Positions 11,703 through 23,900 of a DNA stretch of 64,000 nt are shown piece by piece. The stretch is from positions 189,501 through 253,500 of the forward strand of contig JAQJVL010000530.1 of NCBI GenBank assembly GCA_035578905.1, in the 5' to 3' direction. The first letter of the stretch is position 1, and the number at the start of each line of letters is the position of its first letter. Both the position numbers and the translations under genes were made by a program. The notes under the pieces are model-generated. The model saw only the letters and a program-made list of their open reading frames with translations. It did no database searches and was not told the DNA's origin. The DNA is from Stictocephala bisonia (taxonomy: Eukaryota; Arthropoda; Insecta; Hemiptera; Membracidae).

Positions 11703-12887
11703 CTAGTTTCCCGAGAACTGAGGCGTGCCCGTACTCGCACGACGGCAGGTGCCGCCGTGGTCAAAGCTGCAGTCAGCAGCGCTCTCAGTCTCAGTACTCC
11801 GACCAGAAGCGGGTGCTGGCGCGGCCGGCGTGACTCCACCCACGTCACAGGAAAGGGAGACTGGTGCCGCCTCCAAAGGCCGCAAAACGAGAGAGACGAC
11901 GTCCTCAAACAACAAGCTCAGGCGGGAGACACCTCGCCGATTGAAGTGGACGCCGTCTCGGGAGAGGTCTCTCCTGCGAACACAACAGTTAGCCTCCACG
12001 AACGTAACACCGAAGTTATTACACATCAACTCCAGCTGGGAGTTGAAGTCGTGGAGAGCTCGGTTGCCAATATCACGCCGAGTTAAGGTACTATTCAGAA
12101 GAATTTTTGAATTTTTGAACTGTGTCCTGGCAGTGTAGAGCAGGTCCGTCATGGCGTGAAGCGCCTCACGCTTCTCCTGCCCGCCATTGTAACCCGGACC
12201 TCCCCGGTAACCTCTCCGTAGGTTGTTGGTCCCTACAATAAAATAAATTACTTCAAGCTCTACATCTAAATAGCCTAATAATCTGTCTTTAATGTTCTGA
12301 ATCCTACCCCCAGGACAGCACTCCACTAATGCACCACGTCTCACACATTTGTTGGTGGTGTAGCGCAAGTGTGAATCACCGATGATGAGCACTTTGCCAA
12401 ACTCGCTTGAAGATGTTCCGGAAGTGCTCTTCGGAGGAGAGTCGGCTCGAGGACTGAGGCAACTAGGAGGGGCTCGAGGTGACCGGCTGATCTGGCAGGT
12501 GATGTCAACGTCGACCTCAACATCTGAAGCATTGGCGGGAGGGGTTTCGCTGCTGCTGGTGAAGCTGTTGTTTAGAGCTGCCAGTGTCAGCTCAGTCAGC
12601 AGGTCGGCTGCCGTGTGGTTCTCCTTCTCCCGCGCTGCTAAGCCCGCCATCTCCGTTCTCAGGGTCTGTAGGTCGGCCTCCAGCACCTCTATTGTTGTCA
12701 GCAGGCACTAACGCTCAGCTTGCAGGGCTGCCAGCTTCTTCACACTCTCCTGCAGTAACTGTTCAGAGTCGACGTTTATTGACTCCTCCAGTGCGGCTTT
12801 AAGTTTGGCATTGTCCTTTTTGAAGATCTTCAATTGAGTACTAAGGGACTTGATCTCATCCTCATATTTATCCTCGCTCATCCTCAT
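11703..12887 (-). pseudogene. LINE ORF1: coiled coil plus SGNH-hydrolase (esterase) domain, one premature stop
   Basis: The frame starts at ATG 12,887-12,885 (MRMSEDKYEDE). It has heptad-like, Lys/Glu/Leu-rich sequence, is broken by an in-frame TAG at 12,710-12,708, and reopens in the same frame to a stop at 11,703. The second part holds the complete SGNH signature: IIGDSHLR (block I with the catalytic Ser), FIVGTNNLRRG (block III with Asn) and SRDGVHFNRRG (block V with Asp and His). Such esterase domains occur in ORF1 proteins of CR1-type LINEs, where they are thought to help ribonucleoprotein or membrane association. There is no CCHC knuckle. The frame differs from the endonuclease ORF downstream, as in a two-ORF LINE. 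Confidence 0.75.
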
Positions 12888-12900
12888 ATAAGTTCAAAGT

Positions 12901-13129
12901 ACTCAATTTCTTTGTCCTTAACTGTTATAGCGAATGATATCTGAAGTAGTCTGTTTTCACCACTAACTCTAACAGGGCTTCGAAAAACTAAGGTTTGTGT
13001 TAAACCTTTTTGCCCCGAGCTTTAGGTCTTGGCCATGAGAATTAAATATACTAATAAGATCAATTTTATGCTGTAAAAATTAAGGGTATATAAAAAGCCT
13101 GACTTTTACAAGTGTTGGAAAAGTACTCA
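12901..13129. other. Sequence between LINE 5' end and long inverted repeat
   Basis: May include the LINE 5' untranslated region. No motif was recognised. Confidence 0.3.
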
Positions 13130-13980
13130 ACCACCTTCATTTCTTTTGAATGGTTCAGATAAAAAGTAAGACTTAGTGTATGGGCGTAGGTCGTTTTCTT
13201 CTACCTTTTGATGGAGAATGTAATTTTTCAACCTAGAGAAGAAGGCTTCGTTAAAATACCCATCATTTTAAATCTTATTTTTTTGAGTAAGATGCCGCAA
13301 GTTTAAAATCACAAATGACCGCCCTTTCAGAAATGACGACTGGTTAACTTTTCTAAGCAAGATATTTGTGTGGAAATTCCACATGTTGTTAAAGCCAGTT
13401 ATGAAGTTGATACTTGATTAAACTAATAGAAAATCGTTTTAAAAATATATTAGTAACGTAAGTATACAATTAAATTATTAAAATTACAGTTAAAATTAAA
13501 ATAAATAATTTAAAGAAATATGAAGCTTGGTATGCACTATTTTAATTTAAAAAGAATGTTGACGTTTTCAGGGTGTTTTATATTAGTTATAATATTTTGG
13601 TAAGTTATGTGTACCGTTATGCACGTAATATCTTTTTAAGACAATTTACCAAGTACCATCTTCATAACTGGCTTTTACGACATGTCGAATTACCACACAA
13701 ATATCACTACTAAGAAAATTTAACCAGTCACCATTTCTGATAGGGCGGTCTTTTTAACTTGAAACTTGTGGCATTTTACTCGGAAAAATAGGCTTTAAAA
13801 TGATGGTCATTTTAACATACGTAGCCCTCCATTAGAACTTTTTAAGATATCCTCCATGGGCCCTCTCCTCTAGGTTGAAAACATTACATTCTATATAAAA
13901 AAAATAGAAGAAAACGTTCTTCGGCCATATACTTAATCTCAATTTTTATCTAGACTCATTCAAAAGAACTGAAGGTGGTT
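13130..13980. repeat. Long imperfect inverted repeat (foldback), arms about 290-330 bp
   Basis: The arm 13,130-13,415 is related to the reverse complement of 13,651-13,980. Paired blocks are ACCACCTTCATTTCTTTTGAAT with ATTCAAAAGAACTGAAGGTGG, TTTTCAACCTAGAGAAGA with CTCTAGGTTGAAAAC, GACCGCCCTTTCAGAAATG with CATTTCTGATAGGGCGGTC, and GCCAGTTATGAAG with CTTCATAACTGGC. The loop is about 235 bp of AT-rich DNA. This is either a foldback element or two copies of one repeat in opposite orientation. No coding capacity is seen. Confidence 0.75.
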
Positions 13981-14029
13981 CCATATTTTTTAGCACCCTG
14001 TACATACAGTAATAAGGTAGTAGGGGTCT

Positions 14030-14105
14030 AGTGGCCAGATAGTATGCTACTCTCTCCGGAACCTGTGATTTCGGGTCCTATTCTCGGTGTGGCTAATGAT
14101 AAATA
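14030..14105 (+). mobile_element. Possible tRNA-like SINE relic
   Basis: GGTCTAGTGGCCAGATAGT resembles a degenerate A-box region and GATTTCGGGTCC, about 35 bp later, a degenerate B box. Both boxes deviate from consensus, so this is a weak call. Confidence 0.3.
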
Positions 14106-14243
14106 TTACATCTCAACTCCCTGACTATTACTATAAGTCAACTTGGAAGCTAATAAATTAGTAGTGAATCCTGGTAAAAAACGGTGAAACTATAGTTGTC
14201 AGAACTGATGTGAGTAGTAGGGTACTATCCCTACATCCTTTTG

Positions 14244-14274
<31 letters not shown>

Positions 14275-15478
14275 AATACACAACTAAAATAAGCGAAATA
14301 AGACAGGGAAATTGTTAGACTTCCTGTAGCAGACGTAACGAGCTTAGCGCGGCTTCCGACACGCAGCGCTGGTTGAGAATTTCTGCCACATACCCTTCTC
14401 CCTACCCGATTCCCCTGTCTACCTCCTTCTTTCTCTCCCATTCTCATGACAATTTATAATCTTCCATCTCTCCCTCTCTCTCCAGTCTGCTGCGCTCCCC
14501 TCACTGTCATTCTCTGTCTCACTCTAGACAGCCGCGCAACAAGATTGGCCTGACGGTGCTCGCGCCAAGATAGTAAAATTTGAAAAAGGTATTTTTATTT
14601 TTTAACATTGGCTTTTCACTTCTTTTAGATGTGTATGCATTCTAAAAACACCGTACAGCATGCGTAATCATTGTGGGTCCATTAACGGATTACTATTATT
14701 ACTGTAAAAATGAAGGGCAATGTAAAAGTGAGATGAATGTGGGGAAGAAGAAGAAGAAGACCTCGTTGGAAGTAATTAAAGTACAGGGATGAGCCTACGT
14801 CACCCAGTGTAGTGTAATGTTATGATTGAGAGGGTGGAGTGACGATTAGCACTGGGATACACGTGGACCTGATTAGGGCTAACAAGCCCTCTACATGGGT
14901 GGGCGTTACCCTCACCCCCCAGGATAAATTGAGAGACAAGGGGATGGCTCCTGCGACTGTCAGGAACTTAACAATAACGTAAACATTTATAACTGGACCA
15001 ACACGTGTTTTATCGTTATGTAAAATTATAAATATGTTTACTAACATAATAGTAAGTACTCTAACATACTTATAATCATAACTAACGCCATTTTTATTTA
15101 TTAAAATTGGCAGATAAAGACATGCTTTATATGTTTATCTCATTTCCAAGAAAATGTAACTACGGGTTTAACTTACAAAATTGTTGTTTAGTCTAGATTT
15201 TAGGTTTATTGAGATTTATTACTATCCTGTAAGCTTAGATTTCATTGTATTTCGCTGGTAGGCCTAATTTAGGCTGATCTAAAATCAGTAAATATTTTTG
15301 AGTCAGAATTCAGCCCTTGATAAGAACTACATAATATCTTTGTACTAAAGGAATGTTACATTGAACCCCGATTCTTTTAAGGAAAATGCTACATGACATC
15401 GACAAGTTTATTTATTATTGCCTGTTACTGTGTACTACTTGGAAAAGTAATACAATCTAGATTCACATTACCACATGT
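14106..15478. other. Unassigned sequence with a 29-bp poly(A) tract and short GAA run
   Basis: A homopolymer A tract lies at about 14,243-14,271 and (GAA)n at 14,744-14,760. The poly(A) could mark the tail of a retroposed sequence, but I recognise no source upstream. 14,330-14,560 is C/T-rich with CpG-containing stretches. No gene is seen. Confidence 0.4.
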
Positions 15479-16252
15479 ATGTGTGAACTAATGTGTGAAA
15501 ACCTTGACAGAGTGTGACCTAATGTGCCAAAACCTTGAAGGAGTGTGATATAAAGTGTCAAAATATTGAAGCAGTGTGACGTAATGTGCCAAAGCCTTGA
15601 AGGAGTGTGATGTAAAGTGTCAAAAAATTGAAGCAATTTGACGTAATGTGCCAAAGCCTTGAAGGAGTGTGATGTAATGTGCCAAACCTTAAAGGAGTAT
15701 GATGTAAAGTGTGAAAACCTTGAAGGAGTGTGATGTAATGTGCCAACACCTTGAAGGAGTGTGATGTAATGTGCCAACACCTTGAAGGAGTGTGATGTAA
15801 TGTGCCAACACCTTGAAGGAGTGTGATGTAATGTGCCAAACCTTAAAGGAGTATGATGTAAAGTGTGAAAACTTGAAGGAGTGTGATGTAATGTGCCAAC
15901 ACCTTGAAGGAGTGTGATGTAATGTGCCAACACCTTGAAGCAGTGTTGTATAAACCTTGAAGGAGTGTGATGTAATGTGCCAACACCTTGAAGGAGTGTT
16001 GTATAAACCTTGAAGGAGTGTGATGTAATGTGCCAACACCTTGAAGGAGTGTTGTATAACCTTGAAGGAGTGTGATGTAATGTGCCAACACCTTGAAGGA
16101 GTGACACCTTGAAGGAGTGTGATGTAATGTGCCAACACCTTGAAGGAGTGTCATGTAATGTGCCAAAACCTTGAAGGAGTGTTGTATAAACCTTGAAGGA
16201 GTGTGATGTAATGTGCCAACACCTTGAAGGAGTGTTGTATAAACCTTGAGTG
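15479..16252. repeat. 31-bp minisatellite array with shortened variants
   Basis: About 25 units, consensus period 31 bp, core GGAGTGTGATGTAATGTG followed by CCAACACCTTGAA. The left part (15,480-15,720) is more diverged (CCAAAACC, AAAGTGTCAAAA). The right part mixes full units with short ones (GGAGTGTTGTATAAACCTTGAA) in an alternating order that suggests a higher-order pattern. Overlapping minus-strand open frames are repeat artefacts. Confidence 0.9.
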
Positions 16253-17061
16253 ATTGTAAAAAAGTCAGAAGGTGGTCAACTGTCGAGAGCTCAAAATCAA
16301 TAATTGCAGAAAACTAAACAACTTGTCTAATGATAAACAATTAATTACACGGGAGAGGCAATTTCTGTATTTATAGCAAAATACACACGAAACGAAATAC
16401 ACTTAGGTCACTCACCTTGATCACGATGAGTCAGATTTGTTTAATTCTAACAAAAATATAAGATTTTATTTTATTGCAAGACCTTTCCGCTACATAACCA
16501 ATCAAAATTAACAGTTAATAAATAATTGTTATTCCATTTTATAGTTTTTTTAAAGTTTTTTTTAAGTCCATAGCGTTGTGTTAACGAGTCCTATTTTTTA
16601 ATTGTATTTGTGTCGTGAAATCTGATTAGTAGATGGACTTATCACCGTCACTGAAGTAACCTTTAACATTTTGGGACATTTTGCACCCGCTCCGAGCTGA
16701 GTCATTCGTCACGTGCAGTGCGTTTCGCGCCCCTCGTTTGGCGCCCTTGTGCCAGCATTACGTCCTTTGTTCGCTTCACTTCAATCTGCGACGTTTATGT
16801 ACTGTGAAACAACCAAATCATGCACCAGTACTCACTGCTGCCTCGTAGGAGGGGAGACACGGCTTTTGAGCCAGATTTCAATTTTAAATCATTAATTAAG
16901 TATTCACTTATACTCAATAAATTCTTTTATTTTACAATTTGAGCTTAAATTTTGATTATTTGCTTTATTTTAAAGTATCTTAGGGTGTTTTTTTTTTTTT
17001 TTTTTTATCAGGGTTTAATGCTAGTCTTGGTTTAATATTTTGAATTTCTCAGACAGTTGAT
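16253..17061. other. Unassigned; CpG-rich patch at 16,685-16,800
   Basis: The patch 16,685-16,800 (CTGAGTCATTCGTCACGTGC, GCGTTTCGCGCCCC and neighbours) is CpG-dense in AT-rich surroundings. A poly(T) tract lies at about 16,988-17,006. No gene is recognised. Confidence 0.35.
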
Positions 17062-17373
17062 TCGGTGGGGCCGCTTCGCATCGCAAAACGCCAAAAATAT
17101 GGGTTTCTATTTCGTAATGTTTCGGTTCGTAATAAGTTTAAATCGTAAAAAATTTAGTATTTTTTTATTTGTTACAGTTAAATATTTTATTAATGTGGAA
17201 TTCTTGAGAATTTTGAAAATCATCATATCAACTTATGGTCCACTATATTGGGCCTTTAATAATCACACAATGTCCATTATAACAGCTGTTTACCCACTGA
17301 CGGTAAAACTGCATGTTTACTTTAGGGCTGTCAATTCCCAGCCGTGACTTGGTGGTTTGGGAAACGGCACACA
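17062..17373 (-). mobile_element. Family M element, copy F (short, near complete, minus strand)
   Basis: Read on the minus strand, it begins with GTGCCGTTTCCCAAACCACC (from about 17,370), continues through CAAGTCACGGCTGGGAA and AGTGGACCATAAGTTGAT, and ends with GAAATAGAAACCCATATTT, TTTGGCGTTTTGCG and GAAGCGGCCCCACC near 17,066. Order and ends match copy A, but the interior is shorter, giving about 310 bp. It lacks the internal segment that expanded into the 57-bp satellite. Confidence 0.7.
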
Positions 17374-17825
17374 GAAAAAGATATAGATGGCGCTTTCTTA
17401 TGGCAGCAGCGAACGCCTCGGAGGCAGTTATAAATACATTACAAATGATGTATATTTTTTTTGCATCTGTAGTAGTAATTAATGCGTTAATCCTTGAGAA
17501 TTAGGGTGTAGTAAAGGAGAGACTGACAAGGTGCTGGCTATTTAATCGCAAGGCAAAATGGAGAAATAACTACTCGAAACACATTTAGCGTAATACTGCA
17601 TGCATTTCTACTCTGTGGAAACGGACACCTTAACTTGTAAACTCTAGATACGGGTTTACGTTACAATGAAACATCATTATTCAATTTATGAACAATCAAT
17701 CACCAAAAACAAGTAAATATTAGAAATATTTAGAGTGGTTGTATCTCTAGTATGACTCCATAACGTTTGAATTACTAAAGACTCCAATTGAACTGGGATG
17801 TTTGAATTAGGACGAGTCCAATGGG
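17374..17825. other. No feature recognised
   Basis: Unique-looking AT-rich sequence leading into the tandem array. Confidence 0.35.
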
Positions 17826-19216
17826 CTCGCCTACCCACCTACATAACATATGAGTCGTTCACGACCTGTGCACCTACCCACATACGTAGGTCGTTCATGA
17901 CTCGTTCACCCACCCACATATTAAGTCATTCACGACCCGTCCACCCACTAACATAGTACGTCGTTCATGACCCGTCCACTCACCCACATGGTACGTCGTC
18001 CATAACCCATCCACCCACCCACATATGTACGTCACTCATGACCCGTCCACTCACCCACATAGTACGTCGTCCATAACCCATCCACTCACCCACATATGTA
18101 CGTCGCTCATGACCCATCCACCCACCCACATATAGACGTCGTTCATGACTCGTCCACCCAGCCACATATGTACATCGTTCACGACCCGTCGACACACTCA
18201 CATAGTACGTCATTCACGACTCGTCCAACCACCCACATATTACGTCGTTCACGACGCGTTCATCCACCCACATAGTACGTCGTTCATAACCCATCCACCC
18301 ACCCACATATGTACATCGTTCACGACCTGACGACCCACTCACATAGTACGTCGTTCACGACTCGTCCACCCAGCCACATATTACGTCGTTCACGACCCGT
18401 CCACCCACCCACATAGTACGTCGTTCATAACCCATCCACCCACCCACATATGTACATCGTTCACGACCTGTCGACCCACTCACATAGTACGTCGTTCACC
18501 ACCCGTCCACCCACCCACATATAGATGTCGTTCATAACCCATCCACCCACCCACATATGTACATCGTTCACGACCTGTCGACCCACTCACATAGTACGTC
18601 GTTCACGACCCGTCCACCCACCCACATATAGACGTCGTTCATGACTCGTCCGCCTAGCCATATATGTACATCGTTCACGACCTGACGACCCACTCACATA
18701 GTACGTCGTTCACCACCCGTCCACCCACCCACATATAGATGTCGTTCACGACTCGTCCACCCAGCCACATATGTACATCGTTCACTACCCGTCGACTCAC
18801 CCACATATTACGTCGTTTACGACCCGTCCACCCACCCACATAGTACGTCGTTCACGACCCGTCCACCCACCCACATAGTACGTCGTTCATAACCCATCCA
18901 CCCACCCACATATGTACATCGTTCACGACCTGTCGACCCACTCACATAGTACGTCGTTCACGACCCGTCCACCCACCCACATATAGACGTCGTTCATAAC
19001 CCATCCACCCACCCACATATGTACATCGTTCACGACCTGTCGACCCACTCACATAGTACGTCGTTCACGACCCGTCCACCCACCCACATATAGACGTCGT
19101 TCATGACTCGTCCGCCTAGCCACATATGTACATCGTTCACTACCCGTCGACTCACCCACATATTACGTCGTTTACGACCCGTCCACCCAACCACATACGT
19201 ATGTCGTTCATGGCTC
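17826..19216. repeat. 35/36-bp satellite array with higher-order structure
   Basis: About 39 tandem units of 35-36 bp with core CCACCCACCCACATA followed by GTACGTCGTTCACGACC. Three recurrent variants alternate: CACATAGTACGTCGTT, CACATATGTACATCGTT, and a CGACCCACTCACATAG form. They often follow a fixed order, giving a trimer of about 106 bp that recurs between 18,370 and 19,070. Ends are more diverged than the middle. Open frames over the array are not genes. Confidence 0.9.
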
Positions 19217-20905
19217 CCATCCCGCCTCACGACGACGTGGTGCGGCAGTGGCGAGCTTGATTCCTTTCTATTTCTGCGCGATTGTTGACGCCCTGCAGCA
19301 CGACTCCTTGTCGGTCGCTTTGTACTCAATCTCATTGCAGGTTTTAATCATAATTGGGCAGCTGTCTCCAAGCAGAAACTTACTGTTTGCCATTCGTGTC
19401 TTCTGTAAGTTGAATAACATAGACCAGCCACACCAAAAAGAGATTGACAAAGCTGAACATTGTTATAAAGTTATTCACAGTATTAAGTATCTATAAAGTT
19501 GGTTTAAGTCGGCATAAGAGAGGATTACAACTTGAGAAGGATGACAAACTATTATGTCAATTTGGCAAGCTTCTGGTATAAAAAGAACGAACTAGCTACA
19601 TTATGCCAATGTAAGCTTCTAGAAAAAAATTAACTTTTAAACCAGTTTAAGAAGGTACACTCAGAGCAATCTTTTCTAGGTCATTTGGCTAACAAAACTA
19701 TTATACCATTGTGGCGAGGTACTGGTACAAACAGAACGAACTGTAATTCCAATTTGACAAGCTTCTGGTAAAGGTAGAAGGAACTGTAATTCCAATTTGA
19801 CAAGCTTCTGGTAAAAATAGAACTTTTAAGGGTCTGCAGAGGCTGGTGGAGGATGTCAGTCATACTGGTTTAGGTCCCATAAGAACAAAGTTATTTATTA
19901 ACCGGACATACGATTACGTGTATCCAAATGATACAGTTATTTTAAAACGGAATTTCCCCAAACAATTTGCATTTGATCAAGAATTAAATTGCACGTAAGA
20001 ATTGCTTTGCCGATTACTAATTAGTTTCACAGAAAAAAAAATATAAAAATAATTTAGTTTGAAGTTTATATTTTCAACTATTTTTCAAAACTAAGCGTAT
20101 GTATTCAAAATATAGAAAGCAAACCCAATGCGCAATATGATAACGTTTAAAAAGACACCTCATACACAGCTTTTGGTCAGTAAATAACGAAAAAATATGG
20201 ATTCGCAAATAACATTATTCTTATGGAATTTAAACCAACATGGCCGACTGCCTCTGCAGAATCTTAAGCCAATGTAAAAAGGTGCACCCAGAGTGCAATT
20301 TTTCTAGTTTCTTTTGTAAAGAAAACTATTATATCAATGTGACAAGGTCCTTGCGCAAATATAGCAGTTTAATGTGCAAACAATATTTTTAAAATGTATT
20401 GTTTTCATATTTTAAAAATCTTTTGGAAAAGGCGTTCAACGTCAGTTCCAAAAACAACCCTCATCTTCATGCTATTATCGTTTCTTGCCAAAGACCCGCT
20501 TCCCCTTTAAAATGGCGGGAGTAGTCGTCTGTATCCGAACACATTAAAATTGTCATAACTTGGCTGTTTCTATTGTTGGGTTTCACTTGAGGGTAATTAA
20601 AATTCCAGTCCATTTATGGGTCGTTATCCGATGCAACACTATTGCGTGCAGCTGCCCACAGGGCCACCCGCCCACCTCACAAAACACAGCAGATCGTGCT
20701 CATTGGCCATTAGGGTCTAGTCGTAGAGGCTTTCACTGACTGAGGAATGCCTTTGGACGTGCTCTCCTGAGAATCAGTGGAAGATCATGCTGATGATGAT
20801 AATATCAGTAATCATTCATCCTATATAAAATTAAAACCTATGTCTTAAGGTTAAATCTGGAACACAAATCTTTGGAGAGTTTTAAAAATCTTTTGAAAAC
20901 GGCCA
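19217..20905. other. Dispersed-repeat debris with a 43-bp tandem duplication
   Basis: At 19,741-19,825 a 43-bp unit (CTGTAATTCCAATTTGAC, AAGCTTCTGGTAAA) is present twice, with a third diverged copy at 19,555. The segment GGTACACTCAGAGCAATC...AACTATTATACC (19,652-19,710) is related to GGTGCACCCAGAGTGCAAT...AACTATTATATC (20,281-20,340). The ends TCTGCAGAGGCTGG (19,832) and GCCTCTGCAGAATCTTAAG (20,253) are inverted. This suggests one or two copies of an unnamed short element. A GAAAACGGCCATTAAG at about 20,895 looks like the right end of a further family M copy directly abutting copy B. Confidence 0.4.
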
Positions 20906-23900
20906 TTAAGATAGCCGTTCCCCAAACCACCAAGTCACCGCGCAACATACAATCTTAAACGTCTACGCAACGTCGACGTAAACATACAATCTTACCGTCA
21001 CCGGGCTGCTAAATCATGCTGTACTATTTCTACTGTACGGTTCGTGTTTATTATTATTATTAGTTGTATTGAACGCTGTCTACTTATTAAAGATCCAATC
21101 TAGTGATATTAGTTTTTTAATGCAAAATCATCAAGAATGGCATCTTAAGATTCACACATTTAACCGTAAAAAAGTACGAAAATACTCAATTATTTTACAA
21201 AAACCAACGTATGATCCACTAGAACACTTCTTCACCCATCAAATGACACTTTTACAAAAACCAACGTATGATCCACTAGAACACTTCTTCACCCATCAAA
21301 TGACACTTTTACAAAAACCAACGTATGATCCACTAGACACTTCTTCACCCATCAAATGACACTTTTACAAAAACCAACGTATGATCCACTAAACACCTCT
21401 TCACCCATCAAATGACACTTTTACAAAAACCAACGTATGATCCACTAGACACTTCTTCACCCATCAAATGACACTTTTACAAAAACCAACGTATGATCCA
21501 CTAGACACTTCTTCACCCATCAAATGACACTTTTACAAAAACCAACGTATGATCCACTAGAACACTTCTTCACCCATCAAATGACACTTTTACAAAAACC
21601 AACGTATGATCCACTAGACACTTCGTCACCCATCAAATGACACTTTTACAAAAACCAACGTATGATCCACTAGAACACTTCTTCACCCATCAAATGACAC
21701 TTTTACAAAAACCAACGTATGATCCACTAGACACTTCTTCACCCATCAAATGACACATTTACAAAAACCAACGTATGATCCACTAGAACACTTCTTCACC
21801 CATCAAATGACACTTTTACAAAAACCAACGTGTGATCCACTAGAACACTTCTTCACCCATCAAATGACACTTTTACAAAAACCAACGTATGATCCACTAG
21901 AACACTTCTTCACCCATCAAATGACACTTTTACAAAAACCAACGTATGATCCACTAGACACTTCTTCACCCATCAAATGACACTTTTACAAAAACCAACG
22001 TATGATCCACTAGAACACTTCTTCACCCATCAAATGACACTTTTACAAAAACCAACGTATGATCCACTAGAACACTTCTTCACCCATCAAATGACACTTT
22101 TAAAAAACCAACGTATGATCCACTAGAACACATCTTCACCCATCAAATGACACTTTTACAAAAACCAACGTATGATCCACTAGAACATCTTCACCCATCA
22201 AATGACACTTTTACAAAAACCAACGTATGATCCACTAGAACACTTCTTCACCCATCAAATGACACTTTTACAAAAACCAACGTATGATCCACTAGAACAC
22301 TTCTTCACCCATCAAATGACACTTTTACAAAAACCAACGTATGATCCACTAGAACACTTCTTCACCCATCAAATGACACTTTTACAAAAACCAACGTATG
22401 ATCCACTAGACACTTCTTCACCCATCAAATGACACTTTTACAAAAACCAACGTATGATCCACTAGAACACTTCTTCACCCATCAAATGACACTTTTACAA
22501 AAACCAACGTATGATCCACTAGACACTTCTTCACCCATCAAATGACACTTTTACAAAAACCAACGTATGATCCACTAGAACACTTCTTCACCCATCAAAT
22601 GACACTTTTACAAAAACCAACGTATGATCCAATAGAACACTTCTTCACCCATCAAATGACACTTTTACAAAAACCAACGTATGATCCACTAGACACTTCT
22701 TCACCCATCAAATGACACTTTTACAAAAACCAACGTATGATCCACTAGAACACTTCTTCACCCATCAAATGACACTTTTACAAAAACCAACGTATGATCC
22801 ACTAGACACTTCTTCACCCATCAAATGACACTTTTACAAAAACCAACGTATGATCCACTAGAACACTTCTTCACCCATCAAATGACACTTTTACAAAAAC
22901 CAACGTATGATCCACTAGAACACATCTTCACCCATCAAATGACACTTTTACAAAAACCAACGTATGATGCACTAGAACATCTTCACCCATCAAATGACAC
23001 TTTTACAAAAACCAACGTATGATCCACTAGAACACTTCTTCACCCATCAAATGACACTTTTACAAAAACCAACGTATGATCCACTAGAACACTTCTTCAC
23101 CCATCAAATGACACTTTTACAAAAACCAACGTATGATCCACTAGAACACTTCTTCACCCATCAAATGACACTTTTACAAAAACCAACGTATGATCCACTA
23201 GAACACATCTTCACCCATCAAATGACACTTTTACAAAAACCAACGTATGATCCACTAGAACATCTTCACCCATCAAATGACACTTTTACAAAAACCAACG
23301 TATGATCCACTAGAACACTTCTTCACCCATCAAATGACACTTTTACAAAAACCAACGTATGATCCACTAGAACACTTCTTCACCCATCAAATGACACTTT
23401 TACAAAAACCAACGTATGATCCACTAGACACTTCTTCACCCATCAAATGACACTTTTACAAAAACCAACGTATGATCCACTAGAACACTTCTTCACCCAT
23501 CAAATGACACTTTTACAAAAACCAACGTATGATCCACTAGACACTTCTTCACCCATCAAATGACACTTTTACAAAAACCAACGTATGATCCACTAGAACA
23601 CTTCTTCACCCATCAAATGACACTTTTACAAAAACCAACGTATGATCCAATAGAACACTTCTTCACCCATCAAATGACACTTTTACAAAAACCAACGTAT
23701 GATCCACTAGACACTTCTTCACCCATCAAATGACACTTTTACAAAAACCAACGCATGAACCACTAGAACACTTCTTCACCCATCAAATGACACTTTTACA
23801 AAAACCAACGTATGATCCACTAGACACTTCTTCACCCATCAAATGACACTTTTACAAAAACCAACGTATGATCCACTAGAACACATCTTCACCCATCAAA

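Larger units (their letters stand above)
8635..12900 (-). mobile_element. Non-LTR retrotransposon (LINE), jockey/CR1-like, nearly full length
   Basis: The minus strand carries, in order, a coiled-coil plus SGNH-esterase ORF1 (12,887-11,703), an apurinic-like endonuclease (11,655 to about 10,810) and a reverse transcriptase with a C-terminal region (to 8,835). The 3' end shows AATAAA followed by a (TTTA)n tail at about 8,638-8,660, which is the plus-strand TAAATAAATAAATAAA. A full-length architecture with both ORFs points to an autonomous family. This copy has one in-frame stop and two frameshifts, so it is probably inactive. The esterase-bearing ORF1 is known from CR1-group elements. The 5' boundary is uncertain. 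Confidence 0.85.

Noticed and set aside
10260..12138. Plus-strand frames of 109-137 codons across the LINE
   Set aside because: Antisense shadows of LINE ORF1 and ORF2.
15463..16166. Minus-strand frames up to 214 codons (ITLLQGVGTLHHTPS...)
   Set aside because: Translated 31-bp minisatellite that changes frame with each unit; no coding evidence.
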